Origin: Gemmatimonas groenlandica
GTDB lineage: Bacteria; Gemmatimonadota; Gemmatimonadetes; Gemmatimonadales; Gemmatimonadaceae
Assembly: GCF_013004105.1 (NCBI RefSeq)
Contig: NZ_CP053085.1
Coordinates: 1,674,001-1,738,000 of the forward strand
Length of the DNA: 64,000 bases
Direction: 5' to 3'
The notes under the pieces are model-generated. The model was not told where the DNA came from and ran no database searches. It saw only the letters and a program-made list of their open reading frames with translations. Below are positions 43,679-52,349 of the stretch, piece by piece (position 1 is the first letter of the stretch; each line of letters begins with the position of its first letter). The translations under genes were made by a program, and so were the position numbers.

Positions 43679-43685
43679 GGCGCGC

Positions 43686-46379
43686 TCATGCGACGCGCGC
43701 CGGATCGCTGGGCGCACCGCTGCCATACACGGCGTGTGACACGGCATGTCGCGCGCGCTCCACGAAGCCATCCACCTCGGTACACTGCGCCAGGCGAGCC
43801 CAGCGCGCGAGCGCATCGCGCGTCCGCGACTGCTGCGCGAGGAGCACGCCGTCGAACCAGCGTGCGCCCGTGTTGTCCGGGTCATGCCGAAGCACGCGGT
43901 CCACCACGATGCGCGCGTCGCCGGCACGTTCCTCTCCGACGAGCACCTCGATCAGCAGCTGGAGCGCCTCGACGTCCGTCGGCCAGCGCTTGAGCACGTC
44001 CACGAGAATCCAGCGAGCGTCGGCATGTCGCCGTGCATCGCGGTGTACGCGGGCAAGTTCGAGCACGGCGTCACGCCAGTTCGGCACCGCCGATAGCGCG
44101 GCGACCAGCTCGAGCCGCGCGGCCAACAGATCGCCGCGTTCACGCAGCATCCGCGCGATCGCCACGCGGGCCGTGGGCCGCGCCGGATCATGCGCCAGCG
44201 CACGCCGATAGAAACCCAGCGCCAGCGCCTCGTCGTGCATCTTCATCGCCGCATCGCCGGCAAAGTGCAAGAGCGCGGCACTGGTCACGTCCTGTCGCAA
44301 CAAGCGCAGCATGGCGGTGCGCGCCAACTCCGCGCTGGCCGGATCGCGTGCCGCGTCCGATGCCGCGGCGAACGCGAACAGCGCGAGGACTTCCGGATGA
44401 TGCGGCCACAAGGCGCCGGCCCGCTTCAGCTGCGGCAACGCCTCAACGCCGCGCCCTAGCAGGCAGAGCGATCGCGCCTCTCCCAACGTGGCGCGCTGCC
44501 ACACGAGTTGCGCCGTGGGCTCCATCTCGGCCACCGATGCCATGTCGACCAGCACGCGCGCTCGGGTATACCGCTCGAGGGCTTCACCGTGCACGGCACG
44601 AGACGCGAAGGCATCGGCGTCGTCGCAGGTGCGGGCGGCGTCCGCTACGGCCATTGCCACGGCCCTCGCGCCGGCATCGAGACCGCTTTGGGCGGTATCG
44701 CTCGCGACGGTTGCCGCGGGCGCCTGCTCCGGCAAGAGCGCCGCCAGATCATCCGTAGGCAGCACAATGCCGCGCAACGGCGATCCGCCCTGTACGGCCA
44801 GCAACTCGAGCGCGCCGACGGCATCCGGGCACTCACGCTGCAAATCGATCGCCACCGACAGGCGCGACTCCCGGCGTATCGGCGAATACCTCAGCGCCTG
44901 CTGTGTTTCCCGCGCGGCGCCATCGCTGTCGCCGAGTCGCTCGAGCACGCGCGCGAGTCCGAACCGCGCCTCGGCATGTGAAGGTCGGCATTCGATCGCG
45001 GTCAAGAAGGCATCGCGCGCTTCCTCGATGCGGTCCAGCGCCTGCAACACGGTCCCCATCCCCTTCCACGATTCCGCATCGCGTGGATGGAACGCCACGA
45101 GCTCACGCAGTAACGTGAGCGCCGCCAGTGGATCGCGCTGCGCTGCCAACCAACGCGACAGATTCAGGCGGGCTACGATCAGCGTGGGATCGAGCTCGGA
45201 TGCACGTACGAACGACTCGCGCGCCGCGCTGTGATCACCGAGATCGTCGAGCGCCACCCCGAGGTTGTTGTACGCCAGCGCATGGCGCGGATCGATGCGC
45301 AGCGCCCGACGATAGCTGTCAGCGGCTCCTTCCACGTCGCCCGACTGATGCATCGCGACGCCATGCTCGTTCCACCAGCGCGGCTGCTCTTGCAGCGCCA
45401 GCAACGATTCGTACCGCGCGCGAGCATCATCGAATCGACCAGCGATCAGGTCGAGCTCACCCAGCGCATGCTCCGCCATGCGCGCATCTTCGCCGCCGGC
45501 CAGCGACCGTTCGAACTCTCGTCGCGCCTCTTCGAAGTAGCCACGCTGCCGGAAGGCGAGTCCGAGACCATAGCGGGCGAGCGCGCCTTCGGGCTCCACA
45601 CTCATCATACCGCTCGCCGTCGATGGATCGATCGCGATCGGCGTGCCGGCGAGGCCGCCCGATTCGAGCGACAAATCGATCTGCGCCGTCGAGAGTGTCG
45701 GATTCAGTTGCGCGGCGATGCGCGCGGAGGCGATGGCCGCATCGTGACGTCCCATGTCGCCGAGCACGAAACCGCGCAGCAAATGCGCATCGGCGCTGTC
45801 GGCGTGCCGGGCCAGCAGCAGGTCGAGACACTCGAGCGCCTGCTCGTTCTGTCCGCGCTGATAGAGCACTTCGGCCAGATGCAGCCGCGCGTCGGTATCA
45901 GTGTCGCTCAGGTTCACGGCGCGTTCGAACCAGCGCTGCGCGCGACGGAGATCGCCGGCCCGCTGCTCGATCAGTCCACGCTCGAACAGCGCCGCGGCGT
46001 CGTCGGGATCTTCGGCAATCAGCGTCTCGAGCTGCCGAATGGCCGTGTCGTTCCGGCCGATCAGCCGCGATAGTCGCGCACGTTCCAGCGCCGCCGCGCG
46101 ATCGTCGGGATCGGCCGCGACGCGTGCATCGAGTGCGGCCATCCGGGCATCACAGGCGCCCGGCGTCGCCGCGGCGATCTCGAGATTACGCGCCGCGGTG
46201 CGCATGCGCGGATCGATCGCCAGGGCGCGCAGGAAGGCATCGACCGCCTCCGCGTGCAGCCCACGCGAGTGATACAGCACGCCGAGGTTGTTGAACGCAC
46301 CCGGATCGTGCTGATCGACGCGCTCGATCAGCGTGCGGAGCAGCTCCACGTCGCGACCAGCCGACATGACGGACGTCAT
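43686..46379 (-). CDS. Large tetratricopeptide-repeat protein
   Basis: 897 residues made almost wholly of TPR units: about eight or nine between residues 20 and 460 (for example FNNLGVLYHSRGLHAEAVDA and YNNLGVALDDLGDHSAARES), a less regular central region (about 470-640), and more units to about 880. No signal peptide or membrane segment, so it is a cytoplasmic scaffold. Its place between CheC and the DUF4388/MglA genes suggests it organises the array (inference). ATG at 46379, with GGAG eleven bases upstream; an internal ATG lies four codons later. Confidence 0.85.
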   Translation of the reverse strand: MTSVMSAGRDVELLRTLIERVDQHDPGAFNNLGVLYHSRGLHAEAVDAFLRALAIDPRMRTAARNLEIAAATPGACDARMAALDARVAADPDDRAAALERARLSRLIGRNDTAIRQLETLIAEDPDDAAALFERGLIEQRAGDLRRAQRWFERAVNLSDTDTDARLHLAEVLYQRGQNEQALECLDLLLARHADSADAHLLRGFVLGDMGRHDAAIASARIAAQLNPTLSTAQIDLSLESGGLAGTPIAIDPSTASGMMSVEPEGALARYGLGLAFRQRGYFEEARREFERSLAGGEDARMAEHALGELDLIAGRFDDARARYESLLALQEQPRWWNEHGVAMHQSGDVEGAADSYRRALRIDPRHALAYNNLGVALDDLGDHSAARESFVRASELDPTLIVARLNLSRWLAAQRDPLAALTLLRELVAFHPRDAESWKGMGTVLQALDRIEEARDAFLTAIECRPSHAEARFGLARVLERLGDSDGAARETQQALRYSPIRRESRLSVAIDLQRECPDAVGALELLAVQGGSPLRGIVLPTDDLAALLPEQAPAATVASDTAQSGLDAGARAVAMAVADAARTCDDADAFASRAVHGEALERYTRARVLVDMASVAEMEPTAQLVWQRATLGEARSLCLLGRGVEALPQLKRAGALWPHHPEVLALFAFAAASDAARDPASAELARTAMLRLLRQDVTSAALLHFAGDAAMKMHDEALALGFYRRALAHDPARPTARVAIARMLRERGDLLAARLELVAALSAVPNWRDAVLELARVHRDARRHADARWILVDVLKRWPTDVEALQLLIEVLVGEERAGDARIVVDRVLRHDPDNTGARWFDGVLLAQQSRTRDALARWARLAQCTEVDGFVERARHAVSHAVYGSGAPSDPARVA

Positions 46380-46399
46380 GAGCGGAACGCTCCGGTTAT

Positions 46400-47020
46400 T
46401 CAGGCGAGCCGCAGCGCGCGGAGCATCACCTGCAACGAGGCGGGATCGGGGAGCAGCAGGAAGAATCCACGAAGGGTCTGCTGCATCTCCATGAGCTGGA
46501 ACTCGCTTTCGACGCAGAGGATCGCATCGGGATCGGGGGCGAACTCACCGATCGCACTGGTCAGCACGGCCGTCGACATGTCGATCACCAGACTCGGCGG
46601 CGACGGCAACAGGAGCATCCCCAGAAAATCACTGAGTGCGTTCATGTACGCGCCGCTCAGGATATTTCCCGCTTCCTTGATCGCCGACGTCTCGAGTTCA
46701 CTGAACGCGGTCGACGAGCCGACCGGCCGTCGCAGCATCAGCTCGGCCAGTCGCATCACCGTCGGCTTCGGGAAGACCAGCATCGTGCGGCCGCTGAGAT
46801 CGCCGAGCATGTGCATGAGCACCGCCGCCACCGGTTCTTCCTCCGGCGTGAACTGCGACGGGAGCTCCTCCATGCTCGCGACCGTGATGTTCGGCACCTT
46901 GATCATGATCGTGCTGCCGGTCATCTGCGACAACGCCGTCGCGGCGTGACCCGCGCCGATGTTGGCCGTTTCACGCAGTGCATCCAGCTGGATGGTCTTG
47001 AGAGACCGGATCGCCGACAT
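46400..47020 (-). CDS. cheC: CheY-P phosphatase CheC
   Basis: Dephosphorylates CheY-P and, in B. subtilis, partners with CheD. 206 residues with both CheC active-site helices: LRETANIGAGHAATAL (Glu17, Asn20) and AIKEAGNILSGAYMNAL (Glu116, Asn119). Both pairs are intact, so it is the two-site CheC type rather than a CheX. ATG at 47020 begins MSAIRSLK; an earlier in-frame start at 47041 gives a short leader. It follows cheA by 38 bp. Confidence 0.92.
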   Translation of the reverse strand: MSAIRSLKTIQLDALRETANIGAGHAATALSQMTGSTIMIKVPNITVASMEELPSQFTPEEEPVAAVLMHMLGDLSGRTMLVFPKPTVMRLAELMLRRPVGSSTAFSELETSAIKEAGNILSGAYMNALSDFLGMLLLPSPPSLVIDMSTAVLTSAIGEFAPDPDAILCVESEFQLMEMQQTLRGFFLLLPDPASLQVMLRALRLA

Positions 47021-47058
47021 GGTCAATTCACCTTCGGTCACGAGTCGCGTTCACGTGG

Positions 47059-48981
47059 TCATGCCACACTACTCACATCGACGATGAGCGCAGGGCTCCC
47101 GTCACCGAGCACCGTAGCGCCGCTGAACCACGGTCTCGCCCCGCGGACGGTATCCAGCGGCTTCACCACGATGTCCTGCTGGGCCAGCAAGGCGTCCACC
47201 AACAGCGCCGTTCTCCGTCCTGCCACCTCGACAATCGCCACATGACGCACGCCGTCCGGATTGGCGGCCGCCGGTGCGAGCGGGTCGTCCTCGAAGCGCT
47301 GCTGGAGCGCCACCAGCGGCACGATCTCGTCCCGCACGGTGATGGTGAGCGCGCCCGTGCGACGGGAGGCGCCGTTGAATTCCAGCACTTCCATGACGTG
47401 CGCGGCCGGGATGGCATAGGTGTCACCGCCGACCTGCACCAGCAGCGCCCGCATGATGGCCAGCGTGAGGGGCAGACGCATCGTGAACACGGTCCCTTCA
47501 CCGGTGATCGTTTCGAGATCGATCTGGCCGCCGAGGGCGCGCACGCGGGTGTTCACGACGTCGACACCCACACCGCGTCCAGAGATCGAGGTCACCGACT
47601 TCGCCGTCGAAAAGCCTGGATGCGCCACCAACTGCAGGAGCGCATCATCGGCCAGCGTGGAGACCTTCACGTCCACCAAACCCTGCTCGTGCGCGCGCCG
47701 CAGCACCACGTCGCGATCGATCCCGCGCCCGTCATCCTGCACCTGGATCACCACGGCCGCGCGATCGCGCGCCGCGCGCAGAATCAACTCGCCGCTGGCC
47801 GGCTTGCCCGCCGCGCGACGGGTTTCGGCGTCCTCAAACCCGTGATCGAGCGCGTTGCGCAATAGGTGCATGATAGGGTCGCCGATCGCATCGAGCAGCG
47901 ACCGATCGAGTTCGATTTCCCGTCCTTCCATCGTGAAGTGCACGTCCTTGCCGAGATCGCGCGCGATGTCGCGCACCAGACGCGGGAAGCGATCGAACAC
48001 CTGCGCCACCGGCAGCATGCGCGCCTGAAGTACCTCATCCTGCAGCGTGGCCACCAGTCGTGCGGCATCGGCGGCGGCGCGCACGACCGCGCGATCGGGA
48101 TGTTCCGACTGCTCGATCGCGCGAAGCAGGCGGTCACGCGTGATCACGAGTTCGCCGACGAGGTCGAGCAGCGTATCGAGTCGGCGCGCGTCGAGGCGTA
48201 CGGTGCGCGGTGCGTCGCTCACACGCGCGGTCCCCTGCACTGGCGTAGGCGTGGCCAGCTTCACCGACACCCGCGCCACATCTCCGGCACTCTGCGCCGC
48301 GGCGCTGATCTCGTCGTCGGTCGCGGACGACTGCAGGGTAAGTCGGAAGGCGCCATCGAACAGATCGTCCTGCCACCGCTCCTGCGGCGGCTCGGTGCCG
48401 CGCACGGTGCCCAATGCGGACAGCTTGGCCAGCACGATCATGGCCCGCACGCCCTTGAGCGGACAATCGGCGGTGAGGCGCACATCGACCCGACGCGTCG
48501 TGCCGAACGCGCCGCTCGGGGCGGCCGCCTCGGTGAGCGCCTCGGTTGGCGCCTCGGCGACTAACGGCGTTGGAACGGGAGCAACGACGGGTACGACGCC
48601 GAGTCGCTGCACGAACGCGCGCATGGCCGATGTGGGCTCGGTACGTCCGCTCGGCACCGCGTCGACCGCAGCGCGCAGCAGATCGGTGCCGTCGAAGAGC
48701 AGCGCCAGCACGTCGCCACTCCACTCTTCCGCGCCACTTCGCAGGGGCTCGCAGCGACTTTCGAGCGCATGCGACAACTGTTCGACCGCGACATACCCCA
48801 TCGCGGCGGCCATGCCCTTGATCGTATGCACACCGCGAAAGACGGTCGCGATGTGCGCGCCCGCGGCCACGGCGTCTACCGTGTTGCGATCGCGTTCGAG
48901 CGCGAGCAAGGCATCATCGACTTCCGTGAGATGCTCGCGCGATTCACTCAGGAAGAGCGCGGCGTACCGGGCGGCGTCCAT
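47059..48981 (-). CDS. cheA: Chemotaxis histidine kinase CheA
   Basis: Cytoplasmic kinase of a chemosensory array; 640 residues. P1 (HPt) has phospho-accepting His52 in GVHTIKGMAAAMG; a P2-like region follows (about 150-250); the dimerisation P3 starts near LDARRLDTLLDLVGELV; the P4 ATPase has HLLRNALDHGFEDAE, VQDDGRGID and SGRGVGVDVVNTRV; the CheW-like P5 covers about 500-635. No receiver is fused. With cheY and cheW immediately upstream it forms the core array genes. Confidence 0.96.
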   Translation of the reverse strand: MDAARYAALFLSESREHLTEVDDALLALERDRNTVDAVAAGAHIATVFRGVHTIKGMAAAMGYVAVEQLSHALESRCEPLRSGAEEWSGDVLALLFDGTDLLRAAVDAVPSGRTEPTSAMRAFVQRLGVVPVVAPVPTPLVAEAPTEALTEAAAPSGAFGTTRRVDVRLTADCPLKGVRAMIVLAKLSALGTVRGTEPPQERWQDDLFDGAFRLTLQSSATDDEISAAAQSAGDVARVSVKLATPTPVQGTARVSDAPRTVRLDARRLDTLLDLVGELVITRDRLLRAIEQSEHPDRAVVRAAADAARLVATLQDEVLQARMLPVAQVFDRFPRLVRDIARDLGKDVHFTMEGREIELDRSLLDAIGDPIMHLLRNALDHGFEDAETRRAAGKPASGELILRAARDRAAVVIQVQDDGRGIDRDVVLRRAHEQGLVDVKVSTLADDALLQLVAHPGFSTAKSVTSISGRGVGVDVVNTRVRALGGQIDLETITGEGTVFTMRLPLTLAIMRALLVQVGGDTYAIPAAHVMEVLEFNGASRRTGALTITVRDEIVPLVALQQRFEDDPLAPAAANPDGVRHVAIVEVAGRRTALLVDALLAQQDIVVKPLDTVRGARPWFSGATVLGDGSPALIVDVSSVA

Positions 48982-49014
48982 CAGCGATCTCGAGGAGCGC
49001 GCGACCGCGACGAC

Positions 49015-49380
49015 TTACGCGGCGAGGACGCGATTCACGGCTTCGAGCACGCGGCTGGGCTGGAACGGCTTCACCACGAAGTCCTTCGCCCCGGCCTGAA
49101 TGGCCTCCACCACGAGCGCCTGCTGGCCCATCGCACTGCACATCAGAATGCGGGCGGCGGGATCGAGCTTCGTGATCTCGCGCACCGCATCGATGCCGCC
49201 CATGTCAGGCATGACGATGTCCATCGTGACGAGGTCCGGTCGGAGCTGCTGATAGCGCTCCACCGCCTGGACACCTGTTTCCGCTTCTCCGATGATCTCG
49301 AAGCCCGCCTGCGTGAGGATATCCCCCACCATGGTGCGCATGAAGATCGCGTCGTCGCAAATGAGTACCGTTCGGCTCAC
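49015..49380 (-). CDS. cheY: Chemotaxis response regulator CheY
   Basis: Single-domain receiver of 121 residues. The acidic pocket is CDDAIF (Asp9-Asp10), phospho-acceptor Asp54 is in VTMDIVMPDMGG, a serine-type switch residue lies in ILMCSAMG, and Lys104 in FVVKPF. It is phosphorylated by CheA and reset by CheC. Start GTG at 49380 overlaps the cheW stop by 4 bases (GTGA). With no flagellar motor in the window its output is unknown; MglA or the DnaA-like ATPase are possible targets by inference only. Confidence 0.95.
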   Translation of the reverse strand: MSRTVLICDDAIFMRTMVGDILTQAGFEIIGEAETGVQAVERYQQLRPDLVTMDIVMPDMGGIDAVREITKLDPAARILMCSAMGQQALVVEAIQAGAKDFVVKPFQPSRVLEAVNRVLAA

Positions 49381-49874
49381 CGTTCCCTCTCGTCGGCTGA
49401 ATGCAGGTGCCGCGCGCAGAGCGCCACGGCGTCCAGCGGCACGATGCGATCGAGCGCGGATTCGGACTCGGGTTGGGACTCGAGCGGCGCGTCCAGCACA
49501 CGGACATCGTGCACGGCATGCACGGCGAGCCCGATGAGGCGCGATCCGTACTCAAGGAGGACGACCGACCCCGCCGTGACGGCACGCTCTCCCGACAAGA
49601 GGGCCTGAAGGTCCAGCACGGTGACGATTCCGCCCCGCACGTTGACGATGCCGCGGAGCACCGGCGGACTGCCGGGCACCCGACGCAGGGCGGCGCTCCG
49701 GATAACCTCACGGACCTGCTCGACCGGGATACCAAATGCATCCCGATCGGACGCGACGACCAGCACCCGTGGGCGCTGCTCGTCGTGGTCGTCGCCGCTA
49801 GTCGAGGGCGTCGTCGTGATCGTCCGGCTTGTGTCCGGGGAGGACTTCGTCGGTTTTGTAGAACCCGAAGACAT
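49377..49874 (-). CDS. cheW: Chemotaxis coupling protein CheW
   Basis: 165 residues if it starts at ATG 49874. The CheW domain begins near residue 38 (LVVASDRDAFGIPVEQVREVIR) and holds VPGSPPVLRGIVNVRGGIVTVLDLQ and YGSRLIGLAVHAVHDV. The first 36 residues are rich in Thr, Ser and Asp and overlap the rluD 3' end by 77 bp. A GTG at 49766, right at the domain edge, is an alternative start. It bridges receptors and CheA. Confidence 0.9.
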   Translation of the reverse strand: MSSGSTKPTKSSPDTSRTITTTPSTSGDDHDEQRPRVLVVASDRDAFGIPVEQVREVIRSAALRRVPGSPPVLRGIVNVRGGIVTVLDLQALLSGERAVTAGSVVLLEYGSRLIGLAVHAVHDVRVLDAPLESQPESESALDRIVPLDAVALCARHLHSADERER

Positions 49875-50856
49875 CGAGCGGATCCTGGTGCGTAGCGAGT
49901 TCCGGCATGAGGCTGACCACCGACAGCGACTGCCGCAGGTCCGCCGGGAGCGGCGAACGCAGATCGACCGGAGCGCCGGTCACCGGATGACGGAAGCGCA
50001 GCCACGCCGCGTGCAGGAAATGCCGCTTGCCCGGCAACTCGACCAGCCGCCGACCGCCGCCGCCGCCGTACGTGTCGTCGCCCACCACCGGATGGCCGAT
50101 CGACGACAGGTGCACACGAATCTGATGCGTCCGCCCGCTGTGCAGGTGGGCCCGCAAGAGGTCCGCCGAGTCGAAGCGGCCGAGGCGCACGAAATCCGTT
50201 CGCGACATGCGACCATCAGGGACGATCGTCATCTTGGTTCGGTCTCGCGGGTCGCGGCCGATGGGCTTTTCCACCGTGATGTTGTCGGTGGACAAGTGCC
50301 CCCAGCAGAGCGCGACGTACCGGCGTGTCACCTTGCGGGCGGCCAGCGCGGCGCTGAGCGAGCGATGGGCCGCGTCGGTCTTGGCCACGATCAGCAGCCC
50401 CGACGTGTCCTTGTCGAGACGGTGCACGAGACCGGCGCGCTCCTCGCTGCCACCGTCGGCCAGCGGCTCACCTCGACCGATCAGGGCGTTCACCAACGTG
50501 CCCGTCCAGTTGCCCGGCGCCGGGTGCACCACCATGCCGGCGGCCTTGTCGACCACGAGCAGATATTCGTCCTCGTAGACGATGTCGAGTGGAATGTTCT
50601 CCGGCATGATGTCGCGACCAGGCGGCGGCGGAATGACGACGTGCAGCCGATCCCCGGCCAGACTGCGATACGACGCCTTCTCGGCCTTGCCGTTCACCGT
50701 CACTTGTCCATTGGCGATCAGCGTCGCGGACTGGGTCCGCGACAGCTCGCAGCGGCGTGACACGAGCAGATCGAGCCGCTCGCCCACGTCGCCACTGTCG
50801 TCGGTGACGTCAAAATCGTGCACGACGCCAGAGGGGGCGCCTGGAAGCGCGCTCAC
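49798..50856 (-). CDS. rluD: RluD-family rRNA pseudouridine synthase
   Basis: 352 residues. An N-terminal S4 RNA-binding domain (LDLLVSRRCELSRTQSATLIANGQVTVNG, given as residues about 28-56) precedes the RluA/RluD catalytic domain with HRLDKDTSGLLIVAKT, where Asp148 is the nucleophile, and HSGRTHQIRVHLSSIGHPVVGD. It pairs with lspA in many bacteria, as here. The GTG at 50856 overlaps the lspA stop by 4 bases; an earlier in-frame ATG would lie inside lspA. Target (23S rRNA 1911/1915/1917) is by homology. Confidence 0.92.
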   Translation of the reverse strand: MSALPGAPSGVVHDFDVTDDSGDVGERLDLLVSRRCELSRTQSATLIANGQVTVNGKAEKASYRSLAGDRLHVVIPPPPGRDIMPENIPLDIVYEDEYLLVVDKAAGMVVHPAPGNWTGTLVNALIGRGEPLADGGSEERAGLVHRLDKDTSGLLIVAKTDAAHRSLSAALAARKVTRRYVALCWGHLSTDNITVEKPIGRDPRDRTKMTIVPDGRMSRTDFVRLGRFDSADLLRAHLHSGRTHQIRVHLSSIGHPVVGDDTYGGGGGRRLVELPGKRHFLHAAWLRFRHPVTGAPVDLRSPLPADLRQSLSVVSLMPELATHQDPLDVFGFYKTDEVLPGHKPDDHDDALD

Positions 50857-51404
50857 GACGCCGCCGTTTGCTGCTGTGCCTTGTCCAACTGCCACAATGC
50901 GATCACGAGACAACCTGCTCCGATAGTAACGGCAGTGTCGGCTACGTTGAACGTCCAGAAGCGGACGTCGCCGAAGCCGATGTCGATGAAATCCACAACG
51001 CCGTCTCGCAGCCGAATACGATCGAGCAGGTTGCCGATCGCTCCCCCGACCACGACGGGCACGCCGAAGGCGGCGAGCCGTGAGATCCGGGTGAGGTCGG
51101 CCGTGGCGCGAATCAGCACCACGACAATCACGACGCTGAGCGCCGCAAAAATCCAGCGTGACGCAGGACCGAGGTGCATGCCGAAGGCCGCCCCCGGATT
51201 GTACGCGAGCGTGAAACGCACCACGTCGCCGATGATCCGATGTGGAATATGGCGCGGCGCGAGGTACTCCACGGCCAGCGCCTTCGAGATGGCGTCGGCG
51301 GCCGTGATGAACAGGACGAGCATCCAGAAGCGCGGCGTGGCCGAGGCGGCCGGCACGTCGTTGACGACGGCCGACGCGGTGGCACTACGGGTCGGGTTGG
51401 TCAT
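50853..51404 (-). CDS. lspA: Lipoprotein signal peptidase, second copy
   Basis: Aspartyl signal peptidase II cleaving prolipoproteins in the inner membrane; 183 residues and four helices. It has AADAISKALAVEYL, YNPGAAFGMHLG, GGAIGNLLDRIR (first catalytic Asp), GVVDFIDIGFG and FNVADTAVTIG (second Asp). The N-terminal 25 residues are polar and longer than in the other copy. The two genes overlap by 4 bases (ATGA) and clearly arose by duplication; both retain both catalytic aspartates. Confidence 0.93.
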   Translation of the reverse strand: MTNPTRSATASAVVNDVPAASATPRFWMLVLFITAADAISKALAVEYLAPRHIPHRIIGDVVRFTLAYNPGAAFGMHLGPASRWIFAALSVVIVVVLIRATADLTRISRLAAFGVPVVVGGAIGNLLDRIRLRDGVVDFIDIGFGDVRFWTFNVADTAVTIGAGCLVIALWQLDKAQQQTAAS

Positions 51405-51919
51405 CGCGAGAGATCAGCCGATTCTGTGGCGGCAGCAGCCGCCGCCGTTTCGCGCTTCTCTTCGCCCCACAACACCAGCGCTAAAAGGAACGCGCCGCCG
51501 CTGACGGCCATGTCAGCCACGTTGAAGGTCGGCCAGCGATGTGCCCCGAACCCGATATCGATGAAGTCGACGACGCCCAAATCCGATCGGATCCGGTCGA
51601 TCACATTGCCGAGCGCACCCGCCGCCACGAGCGAAACGGCGAGCGCCTTGCGCAGGTCCTCCTGCGCCGTCTGCTGATACAGCCGCCACAGGATCACGAG
51701 GGCGCCAAGCGTGAGCGCCATGAAGATCCAGCGCGAGTAGTCGCCCAGGTGCAGCCCGAAGGCCGCGCCGGGGTTGTACACGAGCGCGAAGCGGAACCAG
51801 TTCCCGAAGACCGGATTGGACCCGCCGGCGGGCGCGAGCGTCGCGACCGCCACGGCCTTGGTGATCAGGTCGAGGACGAGGACAACGAGCAGAACAGGAA
51901 TAGCGACGAGTGCCTTCAC
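51401..51919 (-). CDS. lspA: Lipoprotein signal peptidase, first copy
   Basis: Signal peptidase II of 172 residues. Motifs: LDLITKAVAV, YNPGAAFGLHLG, GALGNVIDRIRSDLGVVDFIDIG and FNVADMAVSGG, so both catalytic aspartates are present. It is the more typical copy, starting directly with the first helix. GTG at 51919 follows the DksA-like stop by one base. ileS, DksA-like, lspA, rluD is the same order as in Bacillus. Confidence 0.94.
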   Translation of the reverse strand: MKALVAIPVLLVVLVLDLITKAVAVATLAPAGGSNPVFGNWFRFALVYNPGAAFGLHLGDYSRWIFMALTLGALVILWRLYQQTAQEDLRKALAVSLVAAGALGNVIDRIRSDLGVVDFIDIGFGAHRWPTFNVADMAVSGGAFLLALVLWGEEKRETAAAAAATESADLSR

Positions 51920-51920
51920 A

Positions 51921-52349
51921 TCAGCCCTTTTTTGCGTCTTCCTCACGCTGCTTGCACGCGAAGCAGTAGCGCGCATGCGGCAAGGCGTCGAGTCGCTCGA
52001 ACGCGATGTCTTCCCCACACTGGTGGCACTTGCCGAAGGTCTCGGGCGCCTTGTACAGCCGGCGCAGTGCCTGGTCGATATGGAAGAGGAACCGGCCTTC
52101 CTGCGACGCGAACAGGAACGCTTTCTCGCGTTCCATCGCGTCGGTGCCCTGATCGGCCATGTGGAAGGAGTAGGCGCTGGTGTCGCCGTCGGCGTCACCG
52201 TTCGGTCCGAACGCTTCCCCGTGGTGCCCTAGCTCCTTCAATACACGCTTCCGCTCTTCGAGCAACCGCTTCTCGAAGTGCTGGAGCTGTTTCTTGGGCA
52301 TCGGCTTCGACTTCTTCGCGTCCTTCGACGCGGCGTTGGATCCAGCCAT
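51921..52349 (-). CDS. DksA/TraR-family C4 zinc-finger protein
   Basis: 142 residues. A basic N-terminus and coiled-coil (about 20-45 and 70-100) flank the acidic GDADGDTSAY tip-like stretch, followed by a C4 zinc finger with CHQC (108-111) and CFAC (129-132). DksA-type proteins enter the RNA polymerase secondary channel; here the closest positional counterpart is the DksA-like YlyA of Bacillus, also between ileS and lspA. ATG overlaps the ileS stop (TAATG). Role in ppGpp control is inferred. Confidence 0.9.
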   Translation of the reverse strand: MAGSNAASKDAKKSKPMPKKQLQHFEKRLLEERKRVLKELGHHGEAFGPNGDADGDTSAYSFHMADQGTDAMEREKAFLFASQEGRFLFHIDQALRRLYKAPETFGKCHQCGEDIAFERLDALPHARYCFACKQREEDAKKG

